A stretch of 43,115 nt of DNA from a virus (IMGVR_UViG_3300027522_000008:1-43115), one strand, 5' to 3'. Shown: positions 33,446 through 40,571, numbered from the stretch's first letter. Program-made: numbers and translations. Notes: a model not told the origin generated them from the sequence alone.

Positions 33446-34567
33446 CTAACCATTTAGTACCTCGTCCTCACTTATACCGAGTATTCTAGCTTTAACCTCA
33501 TCCATCGACGAAAGTTTTTCTACTTCACCTTTAATAACTTTTTTGCGTAGCTCAGCTAGCTTTATAAGTTTTTGTCTAGACTCCTCTTCTTTCCATAGCT
33601 GTACTAAATTAATAATACTGGCATTTTCTTTAATTTGGTTTTTAAGTCTATCTGATCTCTTTTCTTTTAAATCATTAAGCAATTTATTTTGGCGGGTTAC
33701 AGATTGATGGTAATCAGTTTGAGCTTTACCAATAGCCTCAACCAGTGACATTGAAATCCTTCTCCCATCTGTATCTGCAGCTACGTCATCAAGTAGATGT
33801 TGGAGATGTTCTACTCGCCTCTGGATGTTCGAAGCAATTACTACCTCCGAGGCAAGAACGATATATTGATCTACCTCTTCCTGTGTTAAGTCAGATTTGT
33901 CATAAGTGTATCTTACAAAACTAGATTCAAATAAATCACGATCTATTTGACTTTCAAAATGATTTATATGATGTAGAAATCTATAAGTATGCAAATAACC
34001 TATTAAAGCCTCGACACCCCGACGCTGAAAGGCTGTGATCTTATCTTTGTTAATACCATTTAAAACATACTTGTTAATTCGACTGACTATTAAATTTAAA
34101 GTTCTAGGGGGCTTATACTCTTCCGAAGGTACCGGGTTAGAATCAGCGGGCGATACATTAGATTGTTGAATGTCATTTTCTTTTTTGAACTCGCTTACCA
34201 AGCGGGTTTCCTTATGTAGGTTCGTAAGAGTATTGTCTTCAAAAATCATACGAGCTATATCTTGGTCCGTCATAGCATGTCCATTGTTGACAATGAACTC
34301 TTCCATTTCACTGGTCAGGCTTACATCACTACGACCCACATATTCATGTGAGGCTTTCGCTTTAATATCCCTAGATACCAAAAAAGCTTTTAAACATTTA
34401 CCATACTTACTTCTTCCGTCTTGTAGTTTTTCTTCTATGTCTGGAAAAGCAATTTGAACTAGCTCCTTTAAAGAGGGAGGCGTTTTTGGGCACCTATTCC
34501 ATTCATTAATGATATCCTTTTGACGTTCGTCAGAAATAGTTAAATCTCCACTTTTGAAATCACTCAT
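33446..34567 (-). CDS. Candidate small terminase subunit
   Basis: 373 residues, helical, with an N-terminal DNA-binding-like region (SLKELVQIAFPDIEEKL and LTSEMEEFIVNNGHAMTDQD) and a C-terminal coiled coil (LNDLKEKRSDRLKNQIKENA). No family was recognised with certainty; position just upstream of the packaging genes and the helical architecture suggest TerS. It is larger than most TerS. The start overlaps the sigma-like gene stop by 1 nt. Confidence 0.45.
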   Translation of the reverse strand: MSDFKSGDLTISDERQKDIINEWNRCPKTPPSLKELVQIAFPDIEEKLQDGRSKYGKCLKAFLVSRDIKAKASHEYVGRSDVSLTSEMEEFIVNNGHAMTDQDIARMIFEDNTLTNLHKETRLVSEFKKENDIQQSNVSPADSNPVPSEEYKPPRTLNLIVSRINKYVLNGINKDKITAFQRRGVEALIGYLHTYRFLHHINHFESQIDRDLFESSFVRYTYDKSDLTQEEVDQYIVLASEVVIASNIQRRVEHLQHLLDDVAADTDGRRISMSLVEAIGKAQTDYHQSVTRQNKLLNDLKEKRSDRLKNQIKENASIINLVQLWKEEESRQKLIKLAELRKKVIKGEVEKLSSMDEVKARILGISEDEVLNG

Positions 34568-35328
34568 TAATAATCCACCTCCCCTTTATTTAAAACTTTT
34601 TTTACTTTTTCGATTATAGATTTTTTTATATTTTTAATTTGTTTGTAGCCGGGAATCCTGTTCTTTTCAGAAGTTCTATAACCCATTAGCCGTGCAACCT
34701 CTTCTTCGCTTTTATATTCTATGTAGAGATGTTTGTATACTTTCCACTCTATGGGTTTTAGTATCTCTTCCATTTTTATATGTAATTTTTTGGCAAATTT
34801 TTCTATATCAGTGTTATCGGAGTTTCTTGAAAATACTTCTTGGGGGTGATCTTCTAATGAGACAGGGAGCTTCGCGTCGTGTGCTGATTTTTTTGTTTTT
34901 TCCCAATGAGCATAAAGAGGGCATGTAGAATCTTGATCGGTGTAAATGGAGCAGGAGTTACTAGACTCAGCAGCAGCGCATCGTAAACATGGGCGCGCGT
35001 AATTGCCGTAGTTGTTTCTAATGAGGTTTTTTATTTGATTGGAGATTATCCTATTTATCCATGGGCCCAAGGGTTTGTCGGAATCATATAAATCCCATTT
35101 TTTATAAATATGAATCCTAAGAATTTGTGACACATCCTCAAAATCCATCCACGCCAGAACGGTTAAGTTCCACTTAGGTCTCCGCTTAATTATCTCTGTG
35201 TTGATTTGGTCAATTGAGTCTTCAAAAGAAGGCCCCTTTTTCTTTTTATTTTTTTTTGGTTTTTGTGATTTTTTCGGAGATTTTGTGGAATGGCCGCTCT
35301 GGCTATTTTTTGGGCGACCTCTAGGCAT
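34567..35328 (-). CDS. Sigma-factor-like protein with Cys-rich insert
   Basis: 253 residues. A basic Ser/Lys N-terminus is followed by DFEDVSQILRIHIYKKWDLY and PLGPWINRIISNQIKNLIRN, which match sigma70 region 2. A later segment (ILKPIEWKVYKHLYIEYKSE, then EEVARLMGY and KQIKNIKKSIIEK) matches region 4. Between them is an insert with CLRCAAAESSNSC and CPLY, four Cys that could bind zinc. Phage sigma factors redirect host polymerase to late promoters, as T4 gp55 does. It fits the AGTGTAAT motif described here (inference). Confidence 0.78.
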   Translation of the reverse strand: MPRGRPKNSQSGHSTKSPKKSQKPKKNKKKKGPSFEDSIDQINTEIIKRRPKWNLTVLAWMDFEDVSQILRIHIYKKWDLYDSDKPLGPWINRIISNQIKNLIRNNYGNYARPCLRCAAAESSNSCSIYTDQDSTCPLYAHWEKTKKSAHDAKLPVSLEDHPQEVFSRNSDNTDIEKFAKKLHIKMEEILKPIEWKVYKHLYIEYKSEEEVARLMGYRTSEKNRIPGYKQIKNIKKSIIEKVKKVLNKGEVDY

Positions 35329-35355
35329 ATATAAACCTTTAATAAAAAATAAAAA

Positions 35356-35742
35356 TTAGACCTTTTTCGAAGGCGGCGTGGAACCGCCACGAGCGGTACT
35401 ACCCTCCTGACGAAGCTGTCGTAAGACTTCCTCCTTAGGAATGTCATCGGATGGACGCGTGTAAACGTCTCCGGCTTTAGTGCCATTATCTTGAGAGGCA
35501 ATTCCACAGATATCTCCAAACTTTACCCCTCGAGGCTTGGGAACCTCAAGATCAACATGGAGTCCCCCTAGACGATCAAAGTCAGAGGGTTCTCTTTCTT
35601 CCTCGGCGTACTGCTCATCGGGTACAGGAGCGGTATGTTCTACTTGGGCACCAGCAAATTTATATCCACAATTTACGCAGAAATTGGGCTTTTTTGCGGC
35701 ATATTCAAGTCTATTTCCACAATCGGGGCAATAAATCTTCAT
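35356..35742 (-). CDS. Zinc-ribbon protein
   Basis: 128 residues. N-terminal zinc ribbon: CPDCGN (Cys5, Cys8) and CVNCGY (Cys22, Cys25). The rest is charged and Pro/Gly-rich with no further domain. First gene of the late minus-strand run, with AGTGTATATTATATACAT just upstream. A regulatory or nucleic-acid-binding role is plausible. Confidence 0.75.
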   Translation of the reverse strand: MKIYCPDCGNRLEYAAKKPNFCVNCGYKFAGAQVEHTAPVPDEQYAEEEREPSDFDRLGGLHVDLEVPKPRGVKFGDICGIASQDNGTKAGDVYTRPSDDIPKEEVLRQLRQEGSTARGGSTPPSKKV

Positions 35743-35814
35743 AATCTATGTATATAATATACACTAAATAATAAAATTCAATTCTTTTTATTTAATAGTG
35801 TAATATACAGTAGA
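35743..35814. promoter_or_regulatory. Divergent intergenic region with two opposed late motifs
   Basis: This 72-bp region separates the minus-strand zinc-ribbon gene from the plus-strand HExxH gene. It contains one motif per direction: AGTGTATATTATATACAT on the minus strand (35765-35748) and AGTGTAATATACAG on the plus strand (35797-35810). Between them is an AT-rich stretch with no ribosome site. Confidence 0.6.
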
Positions 35815-36147
35815 ATGAGAAAAGGGGACAAAAGACCGGGCTTTACCTTTAAAAACTCAAAAGGAGTAGAGTATGAAGTCCTTTTCTATAAGCCCAATAA
35901 AAAGATATATGATGGAGCCGTTGGGCTCTGTTACGATCCCAACGAAGATTCCCCAAAGATATATATAGACCCATATCAAAGTGATCAGGGGGAGCTTAAT
36001 ACTGCCATCCACGAATTCGCCCATGCCTTCTTCTGGGAAAAGACCGAAAAAGAAATTAGAACCTTTGCTGACACCATGAGTAGGTTCCTATACAATGAAT
36101 GTCATTGGAGAAAAAAGAGAGCCGCCAAAAAGAAAAAAAAGAAATGA
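35815..36147 (+). CDS. HExxH putative zinc metallopeptidase
   Basis: 110 residues. The motif AIHEFAHAFFWEKTEKEIRT contains HEFAH, the zincin HExxH, with a downstream acidic helix. A very basic tail (KKRAAKKKKKK) ends the protein. Small HExxH proteins of this kind recur in phages and are of unknown substrate. It opens the only plus-strand transcription unit in the window and has an AGTGTAAT motif 11 nt before the ATG with no ribosome site. Confidence 0.78.
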   Translation: MRKGDKRPGFTFKNSKGVEYEVLFYKPNKKIYDGAVGLCYDPNEDSPKIYIDPYQSDQGELNTAIHEFAHAFFWEKTEKEIRTFADTMSRFLYNECHWRKKRAAKKKKKK

Positions 36148-36332
36148 AAATGACCGAAATTAATAATATAGACTTATTAATGGATCAAATGGACCAAGTA
36201 GGAAAATTAACCCTACCCTTATGTAAGCATCCTGATTCAAAAGTCGCTGAAGCTGCAGTTCATGTCAATAAAATAGCACACAAGTGCTTTTTAGCTCTAG
36301 AAGTGCAAAAAGAACTACTACCCCCCAAATAA
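36144..36332 (+). CDS. Small hypothetical protein coupled to the metallopeptidase
   Basis: 62 residues from ATG 36144, overlapping the previous stop as ATGA, so translation is coupled. Soluble, helical (NNIDLLMDQMDQVGKLTLPL). No domain recognised. It converges on the minus-strand micropeptide at 36318-36401 with a 15-nt overlap. Confidence 0.62.
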   Translation: MKMTEINNIDLLMDQMDQVGKLTLPLCKHPDSKVAEAAVHVNKIAHKCFLALEVQKELLPPK

Positions 36333-36401
36333 AATAATTAAAACAACAATTATTCCGCCAATAAGCAAAATATTTAATCTTTCTTTATCTTTACTGTTCA
36401 T
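36318..36401 (-). CDS. 27-residue membrane micropeptide
   Basis: ATG 36401 to TAG 36318. A short basic head (MNSKDKERLN) then an unbroken hydrophobic run ILLIGGIIVVLIILFGG. It starts 2 nt after the TAA of the glycosyltransferase-like gene, so it is likely coupled to it. Matches the size and layout of the other micropeptides at 39399, 40664, 40764 and 42397. Confidence 0.6.
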   Translation of the reverse strand: MNSKDKERLNILLIGGIIVVLIILFGG

Positions 36402-36403
36402 TT

Positions 36404-37174
36404 TTATTTCCACGAAGATAAATCATCTATAATTGTATCGTCATACACAGCCCACTTAGCGAACTCCTCGTCGCCTACCCCGAGACGTCTGGAATGAATT
36501 ATAGCAACGTTATCTATGAAATGAGCTATTGGATCAATTCCTACCCATCTAGGATGTAGAGGTTTAACAACTATACCAAGACGTCCAGCGTACTCCTTGA
36601 ATGCTCGATTAAATGCAACTTGATCGTTTAGCGACGTCCAAGGACGATCTGAGAGTGATTCCCAGTCCTTCATGTTTACATCCTTATGAATTCTCGCATC
36701 CGGGTTCTTTTCCAGTTGTAGGTACGTTTCCTTAACCCGTTCAAAAAATAGATCTGTAACCCGATTCTTATTATACAAAAATGTAGCAGTACCACATATA
36801 TGCCAGTAACCGTTCCATATACTATTCTTATAGTCACACTTGGGTGCAGGTGGTGAACGGAAATCATAATCCATACCAAATAACGGCTCAGGGTCTTCCA
36901 ACACTTCGGTGTCAGCGTCTATGAAGATTGTAGACTCGTATGGTGTATGCTGCATATAGAACGTTTTATCTTTAGTATAGTCTTTTTCTGTATTGACAGA
37001 TTCTACTTGCACTACGTTAATGTCATCTCGATCACAAGGAACGTTAGTGATTAACGTAACCGGTAGCTTTGACACCTTCTGTAGAGAGTCAATGCTGTGC
37101 AGGGCCATCTTCAGGTAGTCGCCACGGTTAAAGTACTTCGATTTAGTAGCTATATACAATGCACCACGATTCAT
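36404..37174 (-). CDS. Glycosyltransferase-like protein (GT-A, DxD)
   Basis: 256 residues. FIDADTEVLEDPEPLFGM contains the DxD that binds sugar nucleotides in GT-A glycosyltransferases (residues about 84-87). Other supporting segments are YIATKSKYFNRGDYLKMALH and WNGYWHICGTATFLYNK. Substrate unknown. Phage glycosyltransferases may modify DNA, virion or host glycans. It follows PhoH by 6 nt in the same operon. Confidence 0.75.
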   Translation of the reverse strand: MNRGALYIATKSKYFNRGDYLKMALHSIDSLQKVSKLPVTLITNVPCDRDDINVVQVESVNTEKDYTKDKTFYMQHTPYESTIFIDADTEVLEDPEPLFGMDYDFRSPPAPKCDYKNSIWNGYWHICGTATFLYNKNRVTDLFFERVKETYLQLEKNPDARIHKDVNMKDWESLSDRPWTSLNDQVAFNRAFKEYAGRLGIVVKPLHPRWVGIDPIAHFIDNVAIIHSRRLGVGDEEFAKWAVYDDTIIDDLSSWK

Positions 37175-37180
37175 TTTTAT

Positions 37181-37936
37181 TTATCCCAAGTGTTTTAGTT
37201 TTCCAACAAGGAATTTAACTAGCTCAGAGCGCATAATATCTTCTTCAGTAAATTTAAAAGTATATACTCCATGCTCTAGGCTGTCTTGGTCTTCATGAAA
37301 AAGATCATACATTTTACTAAAACCACTTTTCCCCCCATGTAAATCAGTTTGCATAGGATCTGCCAGAACAAAGCACTTAGACCCTTCACCCAGACGGGTC
37401 AGGATGGTCGTAATTTCCTTTGTAGTGCAGTTTTGAGCTTCATCCATGATAATACACTTGTTCGTCCAGTTAACGCCTCTAGCGAAGTTTACGGGGAACA
37501 TTGAAATACGCTCTTCTTTTTCCAAACGCTCTGTAGTTGTGTCTGGAAGTAGCTCATCAAGTTTTTCTAAAAGAGGAATTTTATAGTAAGCCAGTTTTTC
37601 ATCTGCACTTCCCGGTAAAAAACCGATTCTTTGATCAGAAGATTCAACAGAAGACCTTAAATACACAAGATCAGAGATACATTTCATATTAAGCATCTGT
37701 AATGCACAATATACAGCGAGTAGGGTTTTACTTGTCCCTGCGGGACCATCAACAAATGTTATTTTTGTATTTCTATCTAAAGCGATACGAAAGAAATCCC
37801 TTTGTTTCTCAGTCCATTTGAACTGATTGATTTTTATTTGTCTTTTAATCGGATCGAAGGCTGTCATTTCTTCTGCGATCTCATCCGCTAACTCGATTCT
37901 CTCGCCTCTCTTGGAGGCCTTGTTTCTTTTAGCCAT
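37181..37936 (-). CDS. phoH: PhoH-like ATPase
   Basis: 251 residues from ATG 37936. Walker A TFVDGPAGTSKTLLAVYCAL and Walker B IIMDEAQNCTTKEITTILTR are characteristic of PhoH, an ATPase widespread in phages, often found with phosphate or late transcription genes; exact role unsettled. A longer reading from 38002 adds 22 unconserved residues; 37936 is preferred because AGTGTAATTATATATACAT lies immediately upstream, so translation may begin from a very short leader without a ribosome site. Confidence 0.9.
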   Translation of the reverse strand: MAKRNKASKRGERIELADEIAEEMTAFDPIKRQIKINQFKWTEKQRDFFRIALDRNTKITFVDGPAGTSKTLLAVYCALQMLNMKCISDLVYLRSSVESSDQRIGFLPGSADEKLAYYKIPLLEKLDELLPDTTTERLEKEERISMFPVNFARGVNWTNKCIIMDEAQNCTTKEITTILTRLGEGSKCFVLADPMQTDLHGGKSGFSKMYDLFHEDQDSLEHGVYTFKFTEEDIMRSELVKFLVGKLKHLG

Positions 37937-37946
37937 GTATATATAA

Positions 37947-37954
37947 TTACACTT
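37947..37954 (-). promoter_or_regulatory. AGTGTAAT late-promoter-like motif before phoH
   Basis: The best copy of the motif: AAAGTGTAATTATATATACAT ends at the ATG. Distance from GTGTAA to the start codon is only 10 nt, so a transcript starting just downstream would be nearly leaderless. Confidence 0.65.
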
Positions 37955-38264
37955 TAAATTAAAAAAGTGCCCGCCGATTTTTTGACCTTTACCCCCAAGC
38001 ATATTTAAATGTATTTAAATATATTTGAAAAAGGGGGGGGTGCCTTTATTTATATGATAAGAGATGTATATTAGAAGACTTTTGGTTTCTCGGGGAGACT
38101 CAGGATACCCCCCACGCACCGGAAAGGCAACAAAAAAAGACCGTTTTTTTTCAAAAAGGGGGTGGGGCTATATTAAAATCGCCTTTAAATATCATTTTAA
38201 ATACCATTTTAAACAATTACCTTAAACGATTACCTTAAATGATTTCACTAAAGAAATCAACGGA
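37955..38264. other. AT-rich non-coding divider with TTTAAAT and CCTTAAA repeats
   Basis: No gene is seen here. At 37990-38030 and 38180-38215 TTTAAAT-type words recur at least six times. A direct repeat CGATTACCTTAAA / GATTACCTTAAAT lies near 38205-38255. A G8 run lies at about 38032-38040 and a second G-rich run near 38157. An A7-GACCG-T8 inverted element lies near 38134-38153. It separates the early (right) from late (left) genes. Candidate origin or regulatory region (inference). Confidence 0.4.
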
Positions 38265-38519
38265 TTAAATAGGGTTGTGATTTTCTAGGCCATACATACG
38301 GGCGACACTGCCATCTGGTCTGCGGTTATCGTCAAGGTCTATCTCCTCGGGTGGTGGCGCGAGTGGGTTACCACACGCAGTAAGGAAACGCTCCGCGTCA
38401 AAGCGTGGGTTGTCCTGCTCGAACTTAGCAACGGCAAGCAGTGCGAGTTTAGAGGCTGGCGCGCCTTGATTGGCTGCGTTAATAAGAGAGGCGATGAATT
38501 CGAAATGTTGTTTAGTCAT
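38265..38519 (-). CDS. Small hypothetical early protein
   Basis: 84 residues from ATG 38519: MTKQHFEFIASLINAANQGA, then ALLAVAKFEQDNPRFDAERF with a TACG and a Pro-rich end. A short 'NPRFDxxRFL' family is common in phages, function unknown. A longer reading from 38687 overlaps the upstream gene and is rejected. No ribosome site is evident. Confidence 0.7.
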   Translation of the reverse strand: MTKQHFEFIASLINAANQGAPASKLALLAVAKFEQDNPRFDAERFLTACGNPLAPPPEEIDLDDNRRPDGSVARMYGLENHNPI

Positions 38520-38553
38520 AATATAATAAGTGTTAAGTTTAATAGTGTTAGTG

Positions 38554-38916
38554 TTAATCTCTGCATCGGATGTCATTGCCATCATTATCATCGTACCATC
38601 CGATAACGGCTGAGCCATCCGAATCACGCACAATCTCCTTGCCATAAGCGTACTCACGCGCTGGCTTGTGTGATGGTGCTTTAGCATCAGCGGTGAACGT
38701 GCGGTGGTCTTCTAAGAAGTCTTGCACTTCATCCTCGGATGCGTAAAACACATCTTCAAATGCTACCGTGTCACCGTAGCCATCACCAAAGGCATTCTCT
38801 AACCATACACCCTCACAGGCTAGGATGGTGAGAAGGCGGCAAGGCTCGCCTGTGTTTGCATTGATGTAAATTCTGCCACATTGCAGATCCGTTGCTTTTT
38901 TGTTTTGTTCTTTCAT
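38554..38916 (-). CDS. Early protein with GKE(I/V)VRDSDGSAV C-terminal domain
   Basis: 120 residues from ATG 38916 in the local AATGATTATG start context. The N-terminus is unrelated to neighbours, but the last 30 residues (GKEIVRDSDGSAVIGWYDDN then DGNDIRCRD) are nearly identical to the end of the gene at 41652-41948. The duplicated segment probably forms a small shared binding module. Driven by the promoter and operator at 38935-38971. Function unknown. Confidence 0.72.
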   Translation of the reverse strand: MKEQNKKATDLQCGRIYINANTGEPCRLLTILACEGVWLENAFGDGYGDTVAFEDVFYASEDEVQDFLEDHRTFTADAKAPSHKPAREYAYGKEIVRDSDGSAVIGWYDDNDGNDIRCRD

Positions 38917-38934
38917 AATCATTTAACTGTGTTA

Positions 38935-38971
38935 AGTATATCACACGAGGTGAGACATCCGCTGTCCTACC
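38935..38971 (-). promoter_or_regulatory. Extended -10 promoter with dyad operator, copy 1
   Basis: The -10 box TATACT (38940-38935) has an upstream TGA (extended -10). A 23-bp two-fold symmetric site at 38949-38971 spans the -35 region: half-sites GGTgaGACA and TGTCctACC around a 5-bp centre. The stop codon of the gene at 38967-39161 lies inside the operator. Confidence 0.65.
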
Positions 38972-39161
38972 TGTTAACTTTCCCAACTTTCTTTACTGTG
39001 CGGGTGAATGGCTCACTGCCATCGGAGAAGCTCCGACGCCAAGCCTTGCCGTCTACGATACGTCGAGCGTGTGCCTCGTCCATCGCTTGGATGAATATCG
39101 ATCCACCATCGGTGAAGGTTACGTTGAAAATTCTCTCTGGTTTCTTAGGTGTGTTTATCAT
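38967..39161 (-). CDS. Small early protein with EAHARR motif
   Basis: 64 residues from ATG 39161 (AAAAAGATTATG context). Residues FNVTFTDGGSIFIQAMDEAHARRIVDG align with FEVSWAYGETTFINAQNEAHARRV in the gene at 42004-42174, indicating duplicated early genes. Basic C-terminus. Function unknown. Expressed from the promoter at 39208-39236. Confidence 0.68.
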   Translation of the reverse strand: MINTPKKPERIFNVTFTDGGSIFIQAMDEAHARRIVDGKAWRRSFSDGSEPFTRTVKKVGKVNR

Positions 39162-39207
39162 AATCTTTTTAGTTTCTTCTGTTGTGTCTCTCACTTTCAA
39201 TACGAAT

Positions 39208-39236
39208 AGTATACCTGAAAAAAACGAAAAAGTCAA
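39208..39236 (-). promoter_or_regulatory. sigma70-like promoter Pa (TTGACT-17-TATACT)
   Basis: TTGACT at 39236-39231, a 17-nt spacer, TATACT at 39213-39208, then the shared leader ATTCGTATTGAAAGTGAGAG. This strong near-consensus host promoter drives the gene at 38967-39161. Confidence 0.85.
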
Positions 39237-39252
39237 TCACTTTCTTTAAAAA

Positions 39253-39284
39253 CTATTCACAAAATAAATGGCAATTGTGAATAA
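39253..39284. promoter_or_regulatory. DnaA-box-like inverted repeat, copy 1
   Basis: ATTCACAA and TTGTGAAT face each other 12 bp apart; TGTGAATAA at 39276-39284 is a perfect DnaA box (TTATTCACA) on the minus strand. Lies between hairpin R1 and promoter Pa. Confidence 0.6.
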
Positions 39285-39305
39285 CTTTTGCTTGACAGGG
39301 GGCCT

Positions 39306-39364
39306 CGGCGGGGGGACCCTCGCAGATAGTACGTGTACGTACTATCTCAGGCGGCCCGCCCCCG
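39306..39364. repeat. GC-rich stem-loop R1 with palindromic core
   Basis: The core at 39324-39347 is AGATAGTACGT, GT, ACGTACTATCT, an 11-bp inverted repeat. Flanking GC-rich arms (runs of G and matching C) extend the stem. The same core occurs exactly at 40589-40612 and 42320-42343. Confidence 0.85.
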
Positions 39365-39398
39365 ATTATATAATGCAAGCCTTTTAATAGTAAAAGGT

Positions 39399-39467
39399 TT
39401 ACCAGTCCATCCCGATGCATACGCCAAACATACACACCATAATGATAAGTAAAGGATACAATTCCAT
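39399..39467 (-). CDS. 22-residue membrane micropeptide
   Basis: ATG 39467 to TAA 39399, opening MELYPLLIIMVCMFGVCIGM. A GGAGG ribosome site lies 8-12 nt upstream inside the preceding gene, whose stop ends 1 nt before the ATG. It resembles the micropeptide at 40764-40832 (ME...LLI...MFG). Placed just before hairpin R1, as the other micropeptides are placed before R2 and R3. Confidence 0.62.
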   Translation of the reverse strand: MELYPLLIIMVCMFGVCIGMDW

Positions 39468-39468
39468 A

Positions 39469-39774
39469 CTAGGCTACCTCCTTATATACTGGGCTTGTGC
39501 GGTGTCCTTCGCCGTAGGAAGGGCACATCGCTGTGACTTTTTTGTTGCCTGTTTGGGCGAACAGCTTGCCAACCGTATAGTCAACCCAACCGCGAGAGGT
39601 TTGCTGCTCACCGATGTACTCAATCGCATCTTGCTGGGCTGCGTGGAAAGTCAGAGTACCGACCTTGGCGCGAGTGCTGAAGTGAGCGCAAACAGAATCA
39701 AATCCGCTGAACTTGTTTGTGTGGCGAAATCCCTTTGCGTGGATCTCGGTATAATAATGTTGTATGTCTCTCAT
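39469..39774 (-). CDS. Small hypothetical early protein
   Basis: 101 residues from ATG 39774 in the TTAAGATTATG context, 4 nt after the HAD gene. Basic, with Gly/Ser/His-rich stretches (HTNKFSGFDSVCAHFSTRAK, EGHRTSPVYKEVA). No domain recognised. Confidence 0.65.
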   Translation of the reverse strand: MRDIQHYYTEIHAKGFRHTNKFSGFDSVCAHFSTRAKVGTLTFHAAQQDAIEYIGEQQTSRGWVDYTVGKLFAQTGNKKVTAMCPSYGEGHRTSPVYKEVA

Positions 39775-39778
39775 AATC

Positions 39779-40222
39779 TTAATTAAATTCCTTCTGGTCT
39801 TCACTTACTAACTCACCCAGTTCACCCAGTCCATCTATGTTGCGTGGGTCATTGTCTACTAGCTTACGCATCACCCACTTAACGATACGCTGCTTGCGTT
39901 CGACTATTCTCTTGCTACTTACCTTTGCCCAATCGGCTGGCTCGTTAACGTCTACGCCTACAGTGATCACGCGCCCTACATTGAAATTCAATTTCTCAAG
40001 TGCCATCCGAATGAACCAAGCACTGTCATTGCCTCGTGCAGTGAGGATATCAACGTGCTTGCCTGAATCCCTGACCAGCTTGCCTAGTGGGGTGAGATCG
40101 CTTTCCTCTAGGTTAAGGATAGCGGCAGGATTAGTGAAATCAAATAAGCGTTTGGAGTCGCGCATCTCTTTGATGAGTGTGCCGTCTAGGTCAAATAATG
40201 GTTGTAAGGTTTCTTCTGTCAT
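39779..40222 (-). CDS. HAD-superfamily phosphatase
   Basis: 147 residues from ATG 40222. Motif I FDLDGTLIKE (Asp11, Asp13), motif II DILTARG near residue 62, and a late VDNDPRN acidic block with preceding basic residues are the HAD catalytic set. HAD phosphatases in phages often act on nucleotides or on 3'-phosphates; substrate unknown. Starting at 40240 would leave almost no leader after the promoter, so 40222 is preferred. Confidence 0.78.
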   Translation of the reverse strand: MTEETLQPLFDLDGTLIKEMRDSKRLFDFTNPAAILNLEESDLTPLGKLVRDSGKHVDILTARGNDSAWFIRMALEKLNFNVGRVITVGVDVNEPADWAKVSSKRIVERKQRIVKWVMRKLVDNDPRNIDGLGELGELVSEDQKEFN

Positions 40223-40246
40223 ATCGTTTTTAATTATCATACGTAT

Positions 40247-40283
40247 AGTATATCACACGAGGTGGGACATTTGCCGTCCTACC
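40247..40283 (-). promoter_or_regulatory. Extended -10 promoter with dyad operator, copy 2
   Basis: -10 TATACT at 40252-40247 with TGA upstream. Operator-like dyad at 40261-40283: GGTggGACA and CGTCctACC with five central bases differing from copy 1. Drives the HAD gene. Confidence 0.6.
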
Positions 40284-40285
40284 CT

Positions 40286-40450
40286 CTAACTTTCTTCATC
40301 CTCTACAGGGTGGAGGAAAGGGCCAAGGTGGGCGTTATCCCGTTGCCATTGGCGGTTGCCTTCCCGCACTTGCCGCACGGATTCGTTCCAGCGTTGCACA
40401 CGGGCATCTGCCTTGCGTTGCTCTTCTTGTACTTCTTCTCTAGTTCTCAT
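40286..40450 (-). CDS. 54-residue charged early protein
   Basis: ATG 40450 to TAG 40286, not present as a longer frame. MRTREEVQEEQRKADARVQR then WNESVRQVREGNRQWQ, mostly Arg/Glu/Gln, coiled-coil-like, with a His/Pro/Asp end. First gene of the unit driven by promoter Pb. Function unknown. Confidence 0.6.
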   Translation of the reverse strand: MRTREEVQEEQRKADARVQRWNESVRQVREGNRQWQRDNAHLGPFLHPVEDEES

Positions 40451-40474
40451 AAGTCTCTCACTTTCAATACGGTA

Positions 40475-40503
40475 AGTATATCACAAACATCCGCGAAAGT
40501 AAA
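40475..40503 (-). promoter_or_regulatory. sigma70-like promoter Pb (TTTACT-17-TATACT)
   Basis: TTTACT at 40503-40498, 17-nt spacer, TATACT 40480-40475, then the leader CGTATTGAAAGTGAGAG shared with Pa, Pc and Pd. Confidence 0.78.
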
Positions 40504-40519
40504 GAACTTTCTTTAAAAA

Positions 40520-40540
40520 CTATTAACAGGCTGTGAATAA
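40520..40540. promoter_or_regulatory. DnaA-box-like inverted repeat, copy 2
   Basis: TATTAACAG faces CTGTGAATA about a single G. TGTGAATAA (40532-40540) is a perfect minus-strand DnaA box. Confidence 0.58.
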
Positions 40541-40571
40541 CTTTCTGACCTTTACGCTTGACAAGCAGGCC

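Noticed and set aside
37937-38002. A 22-residue N-terminal extension of PhoH
   Set aside because: It would read through the AGTGTAAT motif and is not conserved-looking; the MAKRNKASKRGE start fits the motif position.
39292-39364. TTGACA on the plus strand beside the hairpins as an early promoter
   Set aside because: TTGACA occurs on the plus strand before each hairpin, but no -10 box lies at 16-18 nt and no plus-strand gene follows.
39253-39435. A 60-residue minus-strand frame across hairpin R1
   Set aside because: It reads through the palindromic GC-rich stem, has no start context like its neighbours, and overlaps the better-supported micropeptide at 39399-39467.
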